Part shown: in pieces, positions 16,586 through 24,699 of the stretch
Layout of the letters: every line of letters begins with the position of its first letter
Position numbering within the stretch: the first letter of the stretch is position 1
DNA from: DASUPK01 sp963724665
GTDB lineage: Bacteria > Actinomycetota > Thermoleophilia > Solirubrobacterales > 70-9
Assembly: GCA_963724665.1 (NCBI GenBank)
Contig: CAVRVH010000012.1
Coordinates: 434,001-498,000 of the forward strand
Direction of reading: 5' to 3'
DNA: 64,000 nucleotides
Notes under the pieces: model-generated
The model's input: the letters and a program-made list of their open reading frames with translations, nothing else
What the model was told of the DNA's origin: nothing
Databases searched by the model: none
Translations under genes and position numbers: made by a program

Positions 16586-16806
16586 TTCTCGAGCTCCACC
16601 TCGAAGTCCTCGACCAGCGGATTGGCGAGCAGCTTCTCGCAGAGATCATCGAGCTTGGACGGATCGTCCGTCTCGAGCTCCACCAGGCGGCCGACACGGA
16701 CGTCATGGACGCCCTCGAAGCCGAGCGCCGGCAACGCGCGCTCCACGGCCTTCCCCTGAGGGTCGAGGATGCCTTCCTTGGGCCTGATCAGGACCTTGGC
16801 CTTCAC
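16582..16806 (-). CDS. purS: Phosphoribosylformylglycinamidine synthase, PurS subunit
   Basis: PurS is the small bridging subunit of the FGAM synthase complex, helping ammonia pass from PurQ to PurL. The 74-residue protein (MKAKVLIRPKEGILDPQGKA) has the usual PurS length and the conserved GFEGVHDVRVGRLVEL. GTG 16806 is preceded, six bases upstream, by TAGGCT (16813-16818). This looks like a -10 element giving a leaderless mRNA, so purSQL may have its own promoter inside the larger cluster. Confidence 0.96.
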   Translation of the reverse strand: MKAKVLIRPKEGILDPQGKAVERALPALGFEGVHDVRVGRLVELETDDPSKLDDLCEKLLANPLVEDFEVELEK

Positions 16807-16812
16807 TCGCTC

Positions 16813-16818
16813 AGCCTA
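16813..16818 (-). promoter_or_regulatory. Probable -10 element of purSQL
   Basis: TAGGCT on the minus strand ends six bases before GTG 16806. Only 21 bases separate purC and purS, so this would be an internal promoter. Confidence 0.45.
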
Positions 16819-16827
16819 GCGGTGAGC

Positions 16828-17679
16828 TCAGAGGGTCCGGCCCGTGATCTTCTCGTAGGCCTCGACGTACTTGGCCCGGGTGTTCTGTACGACCTCGTCG
16901 GGCAGCTCGGGGCCGGGCTCGGTGTGGTCCCAGCCCACCGAGTCGGAATAGTCGCGCACGTACTGCTTGTCGAAGGAAGGCTGCGGGCCACCGGGCTCGT
17001 AGCTGTCCGCCGGCCAGAAGCGAGACGAGTCCGGAGTCAGGACCTCGTCCCCAAGGACGATCTCTGCGCCGGGCGACGACCCGAACTCGAACTTGGTGTC
17101 CGCAAGGAGGATGCCCTTCTCCGCCGCGTGGTCCGCACCCCGCTGGTAGATCTCGATCGAGATGCGCCTGAGCTCCTCCATCAGGGGCCGGTTCCCGATC
17201 GCCTCGGCGGCCGTGTCGAAGTCGATGTTCTCGTCGTGCTCGCCGAGCTCAGCCTTGGTCGCGGGCGTGAAGATCGGCTCCGGGAGCTTGTCCGACTCGC
17301 GCAGTGCCTCCGGCAGCTCAATCCCGCAGACGGCCCCAGTCTCGCGGTACTCCTTCCACCCCGACCCCGAGAGATAGCCGCGGACCACGCACTCCACCGG
17401 GTACATGTCGAGCTTCTTCACCCGCATGCCCCGCCCGGCGGCCTCCGGGGGAACGTCCTCGGAGATGAAGTGGTTCGGCACGATCTCGCCGGTCAGCTCG
17501 AACCAGAAGAGCGACATCTGGGTGAGCACCTTGCCCTTGTCGGGGATCTGGGTGGGGAGGATCACGTCGTAGACCGAGATCCGATCCGAGGCGACCATGA
17601 TCAGCTCGTCGCCGTCCTCGTAGATCTCGCGGACCTTGCCGGAGCCCGCCAGGCGCAGATCGGCCAGCGAGCCGGTCAT
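16828..17679 (-). CDS. purC: SAICAR synthetase PurC
   Basis: PurC joins aspartate to CAIR using ATP. The 283-residue protein begins MTGSLADLRLAGSGKVREIY. It has SDRISVYDVILPTQIPDKG, the conserved VECVVRGYLSGSGWKEY and LADTKFEFG, then DSSRFWPAD near the end. ATG 17679 is chosen because it sits eight bases after GAGGTGG and overlaps the stop of the upstream thioredoxin-fold gene as ATGA. An in-frame upstream extension lies wholly inside that gene. Confidence 0.97.
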   Translation of the reverse strand: MTGSLADLRLAGSGKVREIYEDGDELIMVASDRISVYDVILPTQIPDKGKVLTQMSLFWFELTGEIVPNHFISEDVPPEAAGRGMRVKKLDMYPVECVVRGYLSGSGWKEYRETGAVCGIELPEALRESDKLPEPIFTPATKAELGEHDENIDFDTAAEAIGNRPLMEELRRISIEIYQRGADHAAEKGILLADTKFEFGSSPGAEIVLGDEVLTPDSSRFWPADSYEPGGPQPSFDKQYVRDYSDSVGWDHTEPGPELPDEVVQNTRAKYVEAYEKITGRTL

Positions 17680-17981
17680 CCGCCACCCACCTCGGGCTGG
17701 ACCGCCGGATGGGCCTTTGCCCACTCGGCGATCGTGCCGGAGCCGCCGATCGCCTTGCCCTCGTCAAGCAGCAGCACCGGGAGGTTCACGCTCCCGGTCA
17801 GCCTCTTCACCTCGTCGCGGCCCTTGCGGCGCTGTCCCCAGGTCCATGGAGCGAGTCGGTAGCCGGGCAGCACGCGGATCTCGTACTCGTACCCGGCCTC
17901 ATCGAGCGCCTTCGCCGCGCGGCCGCAGGGATGCCCGATATTGGCGTGGCCCTTCTCCTGGGCGCAGGTGTAGAGGATCAC
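17676..17981 (-). CDS. Small thioredoxin-fold (GST N-terminal-like) protein
   Basis: The 101-residue protein looks like an isolated N-terminal glutathione-transferase or glutaredoxin domain. It begins MILYTCAQEKGHANIGHPCG, then an amphipathic helix (RAAKALDEAGYEYEIRVLPG). The cis-Pro strand is NLPVLLLDEG, followed by GGSGTIAEWA at the usual substrate-binding turn. Cys6 and Cys19 are the only cysteines and do not form a CXXC. It is joined to purB upstream and purC downstream by four-base ATGA overlaps, so all three are co-translated. Actinobacteria generally lack glutathione, so its partner is unknown. Confidence 0.8.
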   Translation of the reverse strand: MILYTCAQEKGHANIGHPCGRAAKALDEAGYEYEIRVLPGYRLAPWTWGQRRKGRDEVKRLTGSVNLPVLLLDEGKAIGGSGTIAEWAKAHPAVQPEVGGG

Positions 17982-19261
17982 GCCTCAAGCCTATCCAGGC
18001 GGGCGATCACCTCGGGCACGTGCTTCAGATAGGCGTCGTAGTCGAACACCGCATCGAGATCGAGCTGCGGCGCGGCCGCGCCGATCAGCTCGCGGAAATC
18101 CTTGCCCTCGTCCCAGGCGCGCTGGGCGTTCTCCTGGACGACCCGGTAGGCGTCGTCGCGCGTCATCCCGGACTCGACCAGGGCGGTGAGCGCGCGCTGG
18201 CTGAACAGCGCGCCGTGGGTGAGCTCGATGTTCTCGCGCATCCGGTCGGTGTGGACCTTCATGCCCTCGACGATCCGGGTGGCGAGGTGCTGCATGTAGT
18301 CGAGGGCGATCGTTGCGTCGGGGAGGACCACCCGTTCGGCGCCGGAGTGCGAGATGTCGCGTTCGTGCCAGAGGGCGACATTCTCGATCCCGACCTGCGA
18401 ATAACCGCGGAGGACGCGAGCGAGGCCGCAGATCCTCTCGGCGAGGATCGGATTGCGCTTGTGGGGCATCGCTGAGGAGCCCTTCTGGCCGGAGCCGAAG
18501 GGCTCCTCCACCTCACGGACCTCGGTGCGCTGCAGGTTCCTGATCTCCTGGCCGAAGCGCTCGAGGCCGGCGCCGGCGATCGCGATCCGGGCGAGGACGA
18601 CGGCGTGGCGATCGCGTGGGACGACCTGGGTGGAGATGTCCTCCGCCGTCAGGCCGAGCGTCTCCATCACGCGTGCCTCGACGGTGGGCGGGATTGAGGC
18701 ATAGGTGCCGACGGCGCCGGATAGCTTTCCGACCGCCACCTGCTCGAAGGCGTCGGTGAGGCGCTGGAGGTTGCGGTCTGCCTCGAACGCGAAGCCGGCC
18801 AGGCGCAGGCCGAAGGTCGTGGGTTCGGCGTGGACCCCGTGGGTCCGCCCGACGCAGAGGGCCTCGGCGAACTCCTTTGCCCGGGCGACCAGGGCGTCCC
18901 GGTAGGTGCGGGCGCCCCGCACGACGATCTCTCCCGCATCCACCAGCTGAAGCGCGAGCGCCGTGTCGAGAACGTCGGACGAGGTCAGCCCGTAGTGCAG
19001 CCAGCGCCCCTCGTCTCCTATCGAGCTCGAGACGACGTCGACGAAGGCCGCGACATCGTGCCCCGTCGTCCTCTCCCGCTCCTCGACGGCCTCGACTGAG
19101 AAGGAGGCATTCTCGCGAAATGCCTTCGCCGCCTCTTCCGGCACCACACCCTCAGCCGCCCAGGCGTTGGTGGCGGCGAGCTCGACCTTCAGCCACGTCT
19201 CCATGCGGCGCTGCTGGGTCCAGACGGCACCGATCTCCTCGCGTGTGTAGCGGGGGATCAC
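17978..19261 (-). CDS. purB: Adenylosuccinate lyase PurB
   Basis: PurB cleaves fumarate from both SAICAR and adenylosuccinate. The 427-residue protein has the superfamily signature GSSAMPHKRNP near residue 265, carrying the mobile catalytic serine loop. It also has TSSDVLDTALALQL and RTHGVHAEPTTFGL with the catalytic His. GTG 19261 starts the gene and the stop overlaps the thioredoxin-fold gene (ATGA). The gap to purE is 30 bases, so purE-purB are probably co-transcribed. Confidence 0.97.
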   Translation of the reverse strand: MIPRYTREEIGAVWTQQRRMETWLKVELAATNAWAAEGVVPEEAAKAFRENASFSVEAVEERERTTGHDVAAFVDVVSSSIGDEGRWLHYGLTSSDVLDTALALQLVDAGEIVVRGARTYRDALVARAKEFAEALCVGRTHGVHAEPTTFGLRLAGFAFEADRNLQRLTDAFEQVAVGKLSGAVGTYASIPPTVEARVMETLGLTAEDISTQVVPRDRHAVVLARIAIAGAGLERFGQEIRNLQRTEVREVEEPFGSGQKGSSAMPHKRNPILAERICGLARVLRGYSQVGIENVALWHERDISHSGAERVVLPDATIALDYMQHLATRIVEGMKVHTDRMRENIELTHGALFSQRALTALVESGMTRDDAYRVVQENAQRAWDEGKDFRELIGAAAPQLDLDAVFDYDAYLKHVPEVIARLDRLEA

Positions 19262-19291
19262 GTTCTAATTCTGACGATCGACCAACGCGGA

Positions 19292-19756
19292 CTAGGCGTT
19301 GATGATCCGGACCGCCAGCAATCCTGCGTTCTTCGCACCGTCGATCGCAACGCAGCCCACCGGCACCCCCGGCGGCATCTGAACTGCCGAGAGCAGCGCG
19401 TCGAGGCCCCCCAGATTCTTGCCCGAGATCGGCACGCCGATCACCGGCAGGTCCGTCTTCGACGCGGCGAACCCCGGGAGCGCAGCCGACATTCCTGCCC
19501 CCGCGATGATCACCTTGAGTCCCCGCATCCGCGCATTGGTGCAGTACTCGCTGGTCGCGTCGGGATCTCGGTGCGCGCTCAGGACGCGGACCTCGTAGCG
19601 GATGCCGTGGTCATGGAGGGCCGCGCCGGCGGGCTGGAGCTTGGGCTTGTCGTTCTTCGAGCCCATGATGATTCCGACCAGCGGCGCATCGACCTCGATC
19701 TCCTCGAACGCCTCCTCGACCTGGGGCATCGTCTCGGCAACTTCGCCCTCGGGCAT
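19292..19756 (-). CDS. purE: N5-CAIR mutase-type PurE, divergent motifs
   Basis: PurE moves or adds the carboxyl group to form CAIR. The 154-residue protein keeps the PurE core: IIMGSKNDKP (canonical GSXSD), VLSAHRDPD with the key His, GLKVIIAGAG, and LPVIGVPI with LDALLSAVQMP. The usual GAGGAAHLPG loop reads GAGMSAALPG, so its His is missing. ATG 19756 is preferred because GGAGGAG lies just upstream; an ATG at 19768 would add four residues. The first 25 residues are an acidic extension. No purK is seen in the window, so whether it acts as N5-CAIR mutase is not settled here. Confidence 0.92.
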   Translation of the reverse strand: MPEGEVAETMPQVEEAFEEIEVDAPLVGIIMGSKNDKPKLQPAGAALHDHGIRYEVRVLSAHRDPDATSEYCTNARMRGLKVIIAGAGMSAALPGFAASKTDLPVIGVPISGKNLGGLDALLSAVQMPPGVPVGCVAIDGAKNAGLLAVRIINA

Positions 19757-19785
19757 CAGCTCCTCCATTCGGTCGTCGTCAGTCT

Positions 19786-21066
19786 CTACGCGGCTGCGGC
19801 TCGATCCACCGCTCGCGCGGCGATGTCGGTCCTCATCTGCTTGCCCTCGAAGTGGATCAATCCGGCCGCATCGTAGGCGCGGCGCCGGGCCTCTGCGGCC
19901 GTCGGTCCGATCCCGGTGACGTTGAGCACGCGGCCCCCGGCAGTCACTACGTCGCCATCGCTGCGAGCGGTCCCGGCGTGGGTGACCTCCACGTCCTCGA
20001 CTGCAGCCGCGTCGTCGAGGCCCGAGATCACGTCGCCCTTCGAAGAGGAGGCCGGATAGCCGGCCGAGGCGAGCACCACAGTCACCCCCCAGTCGTCCCC
20101 GAACTGGGCGTCGGCCCCGGCGAGGCCGCCCGGCTCCCGCGAGCCGAGACAGAGTGCGAGCAGGTCCGAGCGCAGCCGTGGCAGCACAGCCTGGGTCTCC
20201 GGGTCGCCGAAGCGGCAGTTGAACTCGAGCACCTTCGGCCCATCCTCGGTCAGCATCAACCCGGCGTAGAGAACTCCGCGAAACGGCGTGCCGCGCCGCT
20301 TCATCGCCTCGACGACGGGGCGGTGCACGAGGTCCGTGATCCGCTCGGTCGTCGGCGGATCGAAGCCGGGAACCGGCGAGTAGCTCCCCATTCCGCCCGT
20401 GTTCGGCCCCTCGTCGTCGTCGTGGATCCGCTTGTAGTCCTGAGCGGGTGCGAGCGGAAGGACGTTCTCACCGTCGCACAGCGCGAGCAGGGAAAGCTCC
20501 TCGCCCTCGAGGAACTCCTCGATCACGACCTCGGTGTCACCGAAGCGCTGCTCCTCGAAGAAGACGCCGACGGCCTCGCGGGCCTCCTCCTCCGAGGCGC
20601 AGATGATCACGCCCTTCCCGGCGGCCAGGCCGTCGGCCTTGAGCACGGCCGGATAGTCGGCGCGGGCGATCTGCTCGAGCGCCTCCTCGCTCGACCGCAG
20701 CACCGTGTGAGAGGCGGTCGGGACCCCCGCCTCCCCCATCAGCTCCTTGGCGTGGAGCTTGGAACCCTCCAGCCGGGCCGCCTCGGCGCTCGGGCCGAAG
20801 GCGGCGATCCCCTCGCGCTCGAGCGAATCCACGAGCCCGGCCACGAGTGGCGCCTCCGGGCCGACGATCACCAGGTCGACCGCTTCATCTCGAGCGGCGC
20901 CCACGAGCGCATCGACGTCCTCCACCCCTACATCGAGGCAGCGCGCCTCCTCGGCGATCCCGGCGTTGCCGGGTGCGCAGAGCAACTCGGGCTTCTGCGG
21001 CGAGCGGGCGAGGGCGCGGACGATCGCGTGCTCGCGCCCCCCTCCGCCGACGACGAGAACTCTCAA
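19786..21066 (-). CDS. purD: Phosphoribosylamine-glycine ligase PurD
   Basis: PurD ligates glycine to phosphoribosylamine with ATP, the second purine step. The 426-residue ATP-grasp protein begins MRVLVVGGGGREHAIVRAL. It has VIVGPEAPLVAGLVD, the ATP-grasp lysines around YPAVLKADGLAAGKGVI, the signature NCRFGDPETQAVLP near residue 290 and the phosphate segment GGMGSYSPVP. The start is TTG 21066, overlapping the GYD gene stop (TTGA). It precedes purE. Confidence 0.97.
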   Translation of the reverse strand: MRVLVVGGGGREHAIVRALARSPQKPELLCAPGNAGIAEEARCLDVGVEDVDALVGAARDEAVDLVIVGPEAPLVAGLVDSLEREGIAAFGPSAEAARLEGSKLHAKELMGEAGVPTASHTVLRSSEEALEQIARADYPAVLKADGLAAGKGVIICASEEEAREAVGVFFEEQRFGDTEVVIEEFLEGEELSLLALCDGENVLPLAPAQDYKRIHDDDEGPNTGGMGSYSPVPGFDPPTTERITDLVHRPVVEAMKRRGTPFRGVLYAGLMLTEDGPKVLEFNCRFGDPETQAVLPRLRSDLLALCLGSREPGGLAGADAQFGDDWGVTVVLASAGYPASSSKGDVISGLDDAAAVEDVEVTHAGTARSDGDVVTAGGRVLNVTGIGPTAAEARRRAYDAAGLIHFEGKQMRTDIAARAVDRAAAA

Positions 21067-21344
21067 AGGGCGCTCGCGAATTCCTCGACCGGTATCGCCG
21101 CGAGGGTCTGGCTGCTCATGGTTCCGCGGGAACCGAGCTCGACCGAGACCTTGGCCATCGTCTTCTCATCGGGTGCCTCGACGATCGTGATGAAGTCGAA
21201 CTGCCCAAGCGTGGCCCACTGGTCCTTGACCTTGACCCCGAGCTGCTCGACCTCCTTGTTGACCTCCTGGACCCGCGTCGGGTTGTTCTTCAGCGTCTGA
21301 ACGCCCTCGGAGGTCAGATTGGTGAGCATTACGAATGTCGGCAT
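21063..21344 (-). CDS. GYD-domain protein
   Basis: The 93-residue protein has the GYD-family outline: a short alpha/beta fold beginning MPTFVMLTNLTSEG and containing QFDFITIVEAPDE at the position of the motif GxYDxv that names the family. The function of GYD proteins is not established; ferredoxin-like dimers of this type often bind small ligands. ATG 21344 has AGGAG eight bases upstream. It heads the purine cluster and overlaps purD by four bases, so it is co-expressed with it. In-frame sequence upstream of 21344 is not protein-like. Confidence 0.8.
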   Translation of the reverse strand: MPTFVMLTNLTSEGVQTLKNNPTRVQEVNKEVEQLGVKVKDQWATLGQFDFITIVEAPDEKTMAKVSVELGSRGTMSSQTLAAIPVEEFASAL

Positions 21345-21456
21345 CGCTGTTCTCCTGTCCTGGTGACTTGCGCCTCGGTGAACCCCCTTTCTTTCACTTT
21401 CCGCCCCCGCATGCAATCTCGGCGCGCCCGTCCGGATCTTGGGAGATGATCTGGGC

Positions 21457-22095
21457 ATGAGTGAGCACCCGATCTTCGCTCGCTTCTACGACCGGATGAC
21501 CGCCGGAACGGAGCGGGCCGGACTCGCCCAGATGCGTCGCGAGCTGCTCGCGACGGCATCGGGCCGGGTCCTCGAGCTGGGCGCAGGCACAGGTCACAAC
21601 CTCGAGCACTACACGGATGCGGTCACCGAGTTGGTAATGACGGAGCCCGACCCTCATATGGCCCGCCGGCTGCGCGACAGGCTCGCCAAAGAGCCGGGCG
21701 CGCCGGGCGATCCAACCGTCGTGGAGGCGACCGCGGAGGACCTGCCCTTCGACGACGGCAGCTTCGACACGGTTGTCGCGACGCTCGTGCTCTGCACCGT
21801 CGGCGACCCGCAGCGTGCGCTGGCCGAGTCGCGTCGCGTCCTGGTCGAGGGCGGCAGGCTGCTCTACATCGAGCACGTCCGCAGCACCAGGCCGGGCCTC
21901 GGGCGCTGGCAGGACCGGCTGGAGCGACCCTGGGGCTTCTTGGCCGCAGGGTGTCATCCGAACCGCCCGACGGATCAGGCGCTCGCCGATGCCGGCTTCT
22001 GGATCGACAGCCTGGAGCGGGACAAGCTGCCGAAGGCGCCACCCATCGTCCGGCCATTGATCCGCGGGGTGGCTCGCCGGCCCACGTCGGCCTAG
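21457..22095 (+). CDS. Class I SAM-dependent methyltransferase
   Basis: The 212-residue protein is a UbiE/Methyltransf_11-type enzyme. Motif I is VLELGAGTGHNLEHY, with the acidic residue TEPDPHM at the end of strand 2, DLPFDDGSFDTVVAT as motif II/post-II, and GGRLLYIEHVRS as motif III. The substrate is not indicated. The N-terminus MSEHPIFARFYDRM is typical of small-molecule or lipid methyltransferases. It is divergent from the GYD/pur cluster, with 112 bases between them, and converges on the hydratase gene with overlapping stops. Confidence 0.85.
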   Translation: MSEHPIFARFYDRMTAGTERAGLAQMRRELLATASGRVLELGAGTGHNLEHYTDAVTELVMTEPDPHMARRLRDRLAKEPGAPGDPTVVEATAEDLPFDDGSFDTVVATLVLCTVGDPQRALAESRRVLVEGGRLLYIEHVRSTRPGLGRWQDRLERPWGFLAAGCHPNRPTDQALADAGFWIDSLERDKLPKAPPIVRPLIRGVARRPTSA

Positions 22096-23039
22096 GCTCC
22101 CTCGGTTTCCTCGGCCGCAGTCCCGTCCTGCCAGGGGAGCAATCCCTCGGCGGTCACCCATGGTGACTCCCCCTCCGTCTCCACCTGCCTGGTCATCGCA
22201 GCCATCTTCTCCTGCGAGGAGTCCGTGGCGGAGGCGACCATGAACCACTTCCGCTCCACGGCCAGGCCCTGAGCGAGCGGCAACGATCCGCCCTCATACA
22301 CGGCGCGCTTCAGCGACCGGATCGCTTCCGGTGCCCGCCGCGACAGGCGCTCGCCCATGTGGATCGCCGCCTCCTTCACCTGGTCCGGCGGCACGGCGGC
22401 GCCGATCAGGCCGTGGTCGAGCGCCTCGCGCGGGCTGAGGGTCCGGCCCTCGAGCATCATCTGCAACGCGCGCCCGACGCCGACCAGCCGCGGCAGGCGC
22501 TGCGTCCCGCCGGCCCCAGGGTTGAAGTCGACGGTCATCTCCGGCAGGCCGATCGCAATGTCCTTGTCCGCCATCAGCCGGACGTCGCACGCGAGCGAGA
22601 GCTCGCAGCCTCCGCCCGTCGCCGGCCCGTTGATCGCCGCGATGAACACTTTGTCGGAGCGGTTCATCTCCAGGAAGAGGTCGTGGATCCGGTAGAGCTC
22701 GAACACCGCCGCCATCGGCGTTCGCTCTGCCAGGTCTCGAAGGATCGGCACCCGCCGCACGGCGCCGACGACCCTCAGGACGATCGCGGTCAGCCAGGGT
22801 GGCGCGGCGATGCCGGCCCGCTGGACGCTGTGCAGGATCTCCCCGACGTCGTAGTGCGTGACGTAGAGATCGTCGGGCTTGCCCGTGATCACCACGGCAC
22901 CCACGGATCGGTCGTCGCGCAGCGAGTGAACCACCCGCTGGAGCTCGCGCACCATCTCTGCGGTCATGAAGTTGTGAGGCGGATGGTCGATTCGCACGAC
23001 CAGGACCCGGCCACGGCGCTCGGTCTCGAGCATCGGCAT
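22092..23039 (-). CDS. Enoyl-CoA hydratase/isomerase family protein
   Basis: The 315-residue crotonase-fold protein begins MPMLETERRGRVLVVRIDHP. It carries the oxyanion-hole segments GAVVITGKPDDLYV and GPATGGGCELSLACD, and IGLPEMTVDFNPGAGGTQRLPR. A roughly 50-residue insertion (residues 70-130) separates the two, longer than in standard hydratases, and the C-terminal trimerisation helices are present. It probably acts on an acyl-CoA in lipid breakdown, but the exact reaction is open. TAGGGT (23047-23052) lies seven bases before ATG 23039, suggesting a leaderless mRNA. In-frame sequence upstream overlaps the next gene and is not coding. Confidence 0.85.
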   Translation of the reverse strand: MPMLETERRGRVLVVRIDHPPHNFMTAEMVRELQRVVHSLRDDRSVGAVVITGKPDDLYVTHYDVGEILHSVQRAGIAAPPWLTAIVLRVVGAVRRVPILRDLAERTPMAAVFELYRIHDLFLEMNRSDKVFIAAINGPATGGGCELSLACDVRLMADKDIAIGLPEMTVDFNPGAGGTQRLPRLVGVGRALQMMLEGRTLSPREALDHGLIGAAVPPDQVKEAAIHMGERLSRRAPEAIRSLKRAVYEGGSLPLAQGLAVERKWFMVASATDSSQEKMAAMTRQVETEGESPWVTAEGLLPWQDGTAAEETEGA

Positions 23040-23046
23040 AGGCCTA

Positions 23047-23052
23047 ACCCTA
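23047..23052 (-). promoter_or_regulatory. Probable -10 element of the enoyl-CoA hydratase-family gene
   Basis: TAGGGT on the minus strand ends seven bases before ATG 23039. The wider TAGGGTTAGGC is also found before the ATP-grasp gene. Confidence 0.55.
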
Positions 23053-23070
23053 CGCCGGGTCAGCTGAGGA

Positions 23071-24699
23071 CTAAGCGTCGAACCCGACGTGCACGTGGTC
23101 GCAGTGGTCGGCCTGCGCGAAGCCGTTGGGATTCGCGGGGCCGTCCGGATCGAAGCAGTAGATGAGCTCGGTCGGCTCCTGGCCGGCCGGCAGGGCGCCG
23201 AGCTGGCGGGCGATGGTCCCGCAGGGCCCGTCTGGCGAGACGTCGGTGCAGGGAACGCCGTCGATCGCGGCGATGTCCATGGCCCGGCCGTAATAGTGAT
23301 TCGAGACATTGCCGCTGGTGGTGAACTTGGAGTGGTCGGAGCGGAGCGCGGAGATCGTGATCTGGTGCTGTTGGCTGATCGCCGCGAGGATGTTGAGGAT
23401 GCGCGAGTCGATCGCGCCGGACTTGATGTCGACCATCTCCAGAGAGTTGGAGAGCGTCACGTTGGACCAGTTGATCGCGGCTGTCCCGGTGGTCGGGCCG
23501 GGGAGAGCGACCGCGTAGGCGACCGTCTTCACCTGGCAGCTCCCAGCCATGGCCTCGGCGTCCTGGAGAACGGCGTCGACGTACCACTCGGCGTGGTTGT
23601 GCTCGAAGAGCCCAGCGCGCAGGTCGCCCGCGGCCCAGATCATCCGAGCCAGGGTCGCGGCTGAGTCCGCGGGACTCTGTCGCTTGATCTTGCCGTCGCC
23701 GTCGCCGTCGACCGCGTACTGCTTCCAGTGGTCCTCGGTGATGCCGAGCGGGCCGACGGTGGAGAGCTGGTCGGCGCTCATGCCCTTGCCGAAGTTGGAC
23801 TCGATACGGGCCACCGCGGCGAGGGCCCAGACGCCGCTCTGGCCGAGCTCGTACCGGCCGGCGGCGTCCTGGAATGCCTTCATGTAGTCATCGGGGATCG
23901 ACTCGCGCGACCCGTCCGCCGGCGAGCAGACGAGCTGCTGCTGCTTCGGGATCAGGGAGAGGCCGCCCAGTGCGCCGTTGCCGATCCCGCTGAAGCACGC
24001 GGCCCGTGCCATCACCTCGGCGACGTACCAGTCGGCGTGGTTGTAGGCGAAGACCGCTCCCTCCGGATCCTCGGGCATTCCGGCTGCTCGCAGGTAGCGC
24101 GCGGCGGCGAAGATCGCGTCGTTGGGGTTGTTCGGGTCCTTGGTGCCGTCGTTGTCGGCGTCGACGCCGTAGGTGGCCCAGGTCGAGGGCATGAACTGCA
24201 TCCAGCCCTCGGCGCCGGCGGACGAAGGCCCGAGGTTCTGGCCGAAGCCGCTCTCGATCTCGTTGATCGCGGCGAGGATGGAGGGGCCGGCGGGGCCAAG
24301 GTCGTACGCCTGCGCCGCGGCCTGGTAGATCGGGCCGAGGTAGGCGGGGATCGCGACCGGCCCGCAGGCGGTGGGCACGAGGGGAGCCGGCGGCGGCGGC
24401 GCCGTGCCGCCGACCTTCGCAGTGCCCTTCTCGTTCTCACCTCCGGACTTCGGCCCCTTTGTGCCGCCATCACCGGGCTTCTTGGGGGCCTGCTTCTGCG
24501 GCTTCTGCGTCTTGGGCTGCTTGGTGATCGGCTTCGCCGGAGGGAGCAGCGTCACCGGCGGCTGAGGCTCTGCCGGCGGGGGCGGCGGGTCAGTGGTCGT
24601 CGTCGGAGCGGTATCGGTCGGAGTCTGCGCAGCGGCCCCGGGCGCCGCAATTGCCGCGCCCACGAGCGTCGCCGCGATTGCCGTCCTGATCCGTCCCAT
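23071..24699 (-). CDS. Secreted cell-wall hydrolase: two transglycosylase domains plus M15-like domain
   Basis: The 542-residue protein starts at ATG 24699 (MGRIRTAIAATLVGAA) with a signal peptide, then a Pro/Thr/Lys-rich linker to about residue 110. Lytic transglycosylase-like domain 1 has AAINEIESGFGQN and GWMQFMPSTWATYGVD. Domain 2 has AVARIESNFGKG and GPLGITEDHW; both keep the catalytic Glu. The last 150 residues resemble an M15/VanY-type peptidase with SNHYYGRAMDIAAIDG and DHCDHVHVGFDA supplying zinc ligands. It should cleave both glycan and peptide parts of peptidoglycan. It overlaps the upstream gene by one base (TGATG). Confidence 0.88.
   Translation of the reverse strand: MGRIRTAIAATLVGAAIAAPGAAAQTPTDTAPTTTTDPPPPPAEPQPPVTLLPPAKPITKQPKTQKPQKQAPKKPGDGGTKGPKSGGENEKGTAKVGGTAPPPPAPLVPTACGPVAIPAYLGPIYQAAAQAYDLGPAGPSILAAINEIESGFGQNLGPSSAGAEGWMQFMPSTWATYGVDADNDGTKDPNNPNDAIFAAARYLRAAGMPEDPEGAVFAYNHADWYVAEVMARAACFSGIGNGALGGLSLIPKQQQLVCSPADGSRESIPDDYMKAFQDAAGRYELGQSGVWALAAVARIESNFGKGMSADQLSTVGPLGITEDHWKQYAVDGDGDGKIKRQSPADSAATLARMIWAAGDLRAGLFEHNHAEWYVDAVLQDAEAMAGSCQVKTVAYAVALPGPTTGTAAINWSNVTLSNSLEMVDIKSGAIDSRILNILAAISQQHQITISALRSDHSKFTTSGNVSNHYYGRAMDIAAIDGVPCTDVSPDGPCGTIARQLGALPAGQEPTELIYCFDPDGPANPNGFAQADHCDHVHVGFDA

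Noticed and set aside
19852..21300. 482-codon plus-strand frame opposite purD
   Set aside because: Shadow of purD and the GYD gene; no start signal or recognisable motif.
23040..23309. 90-residue N-terminal extension of the hydratase-family protein
   Set aside because: Low-complexity Pro/Ser/Thr/Arg sequence that overlaps the transglycosylase gene end in another frame; ATG 23039 has promoter support.
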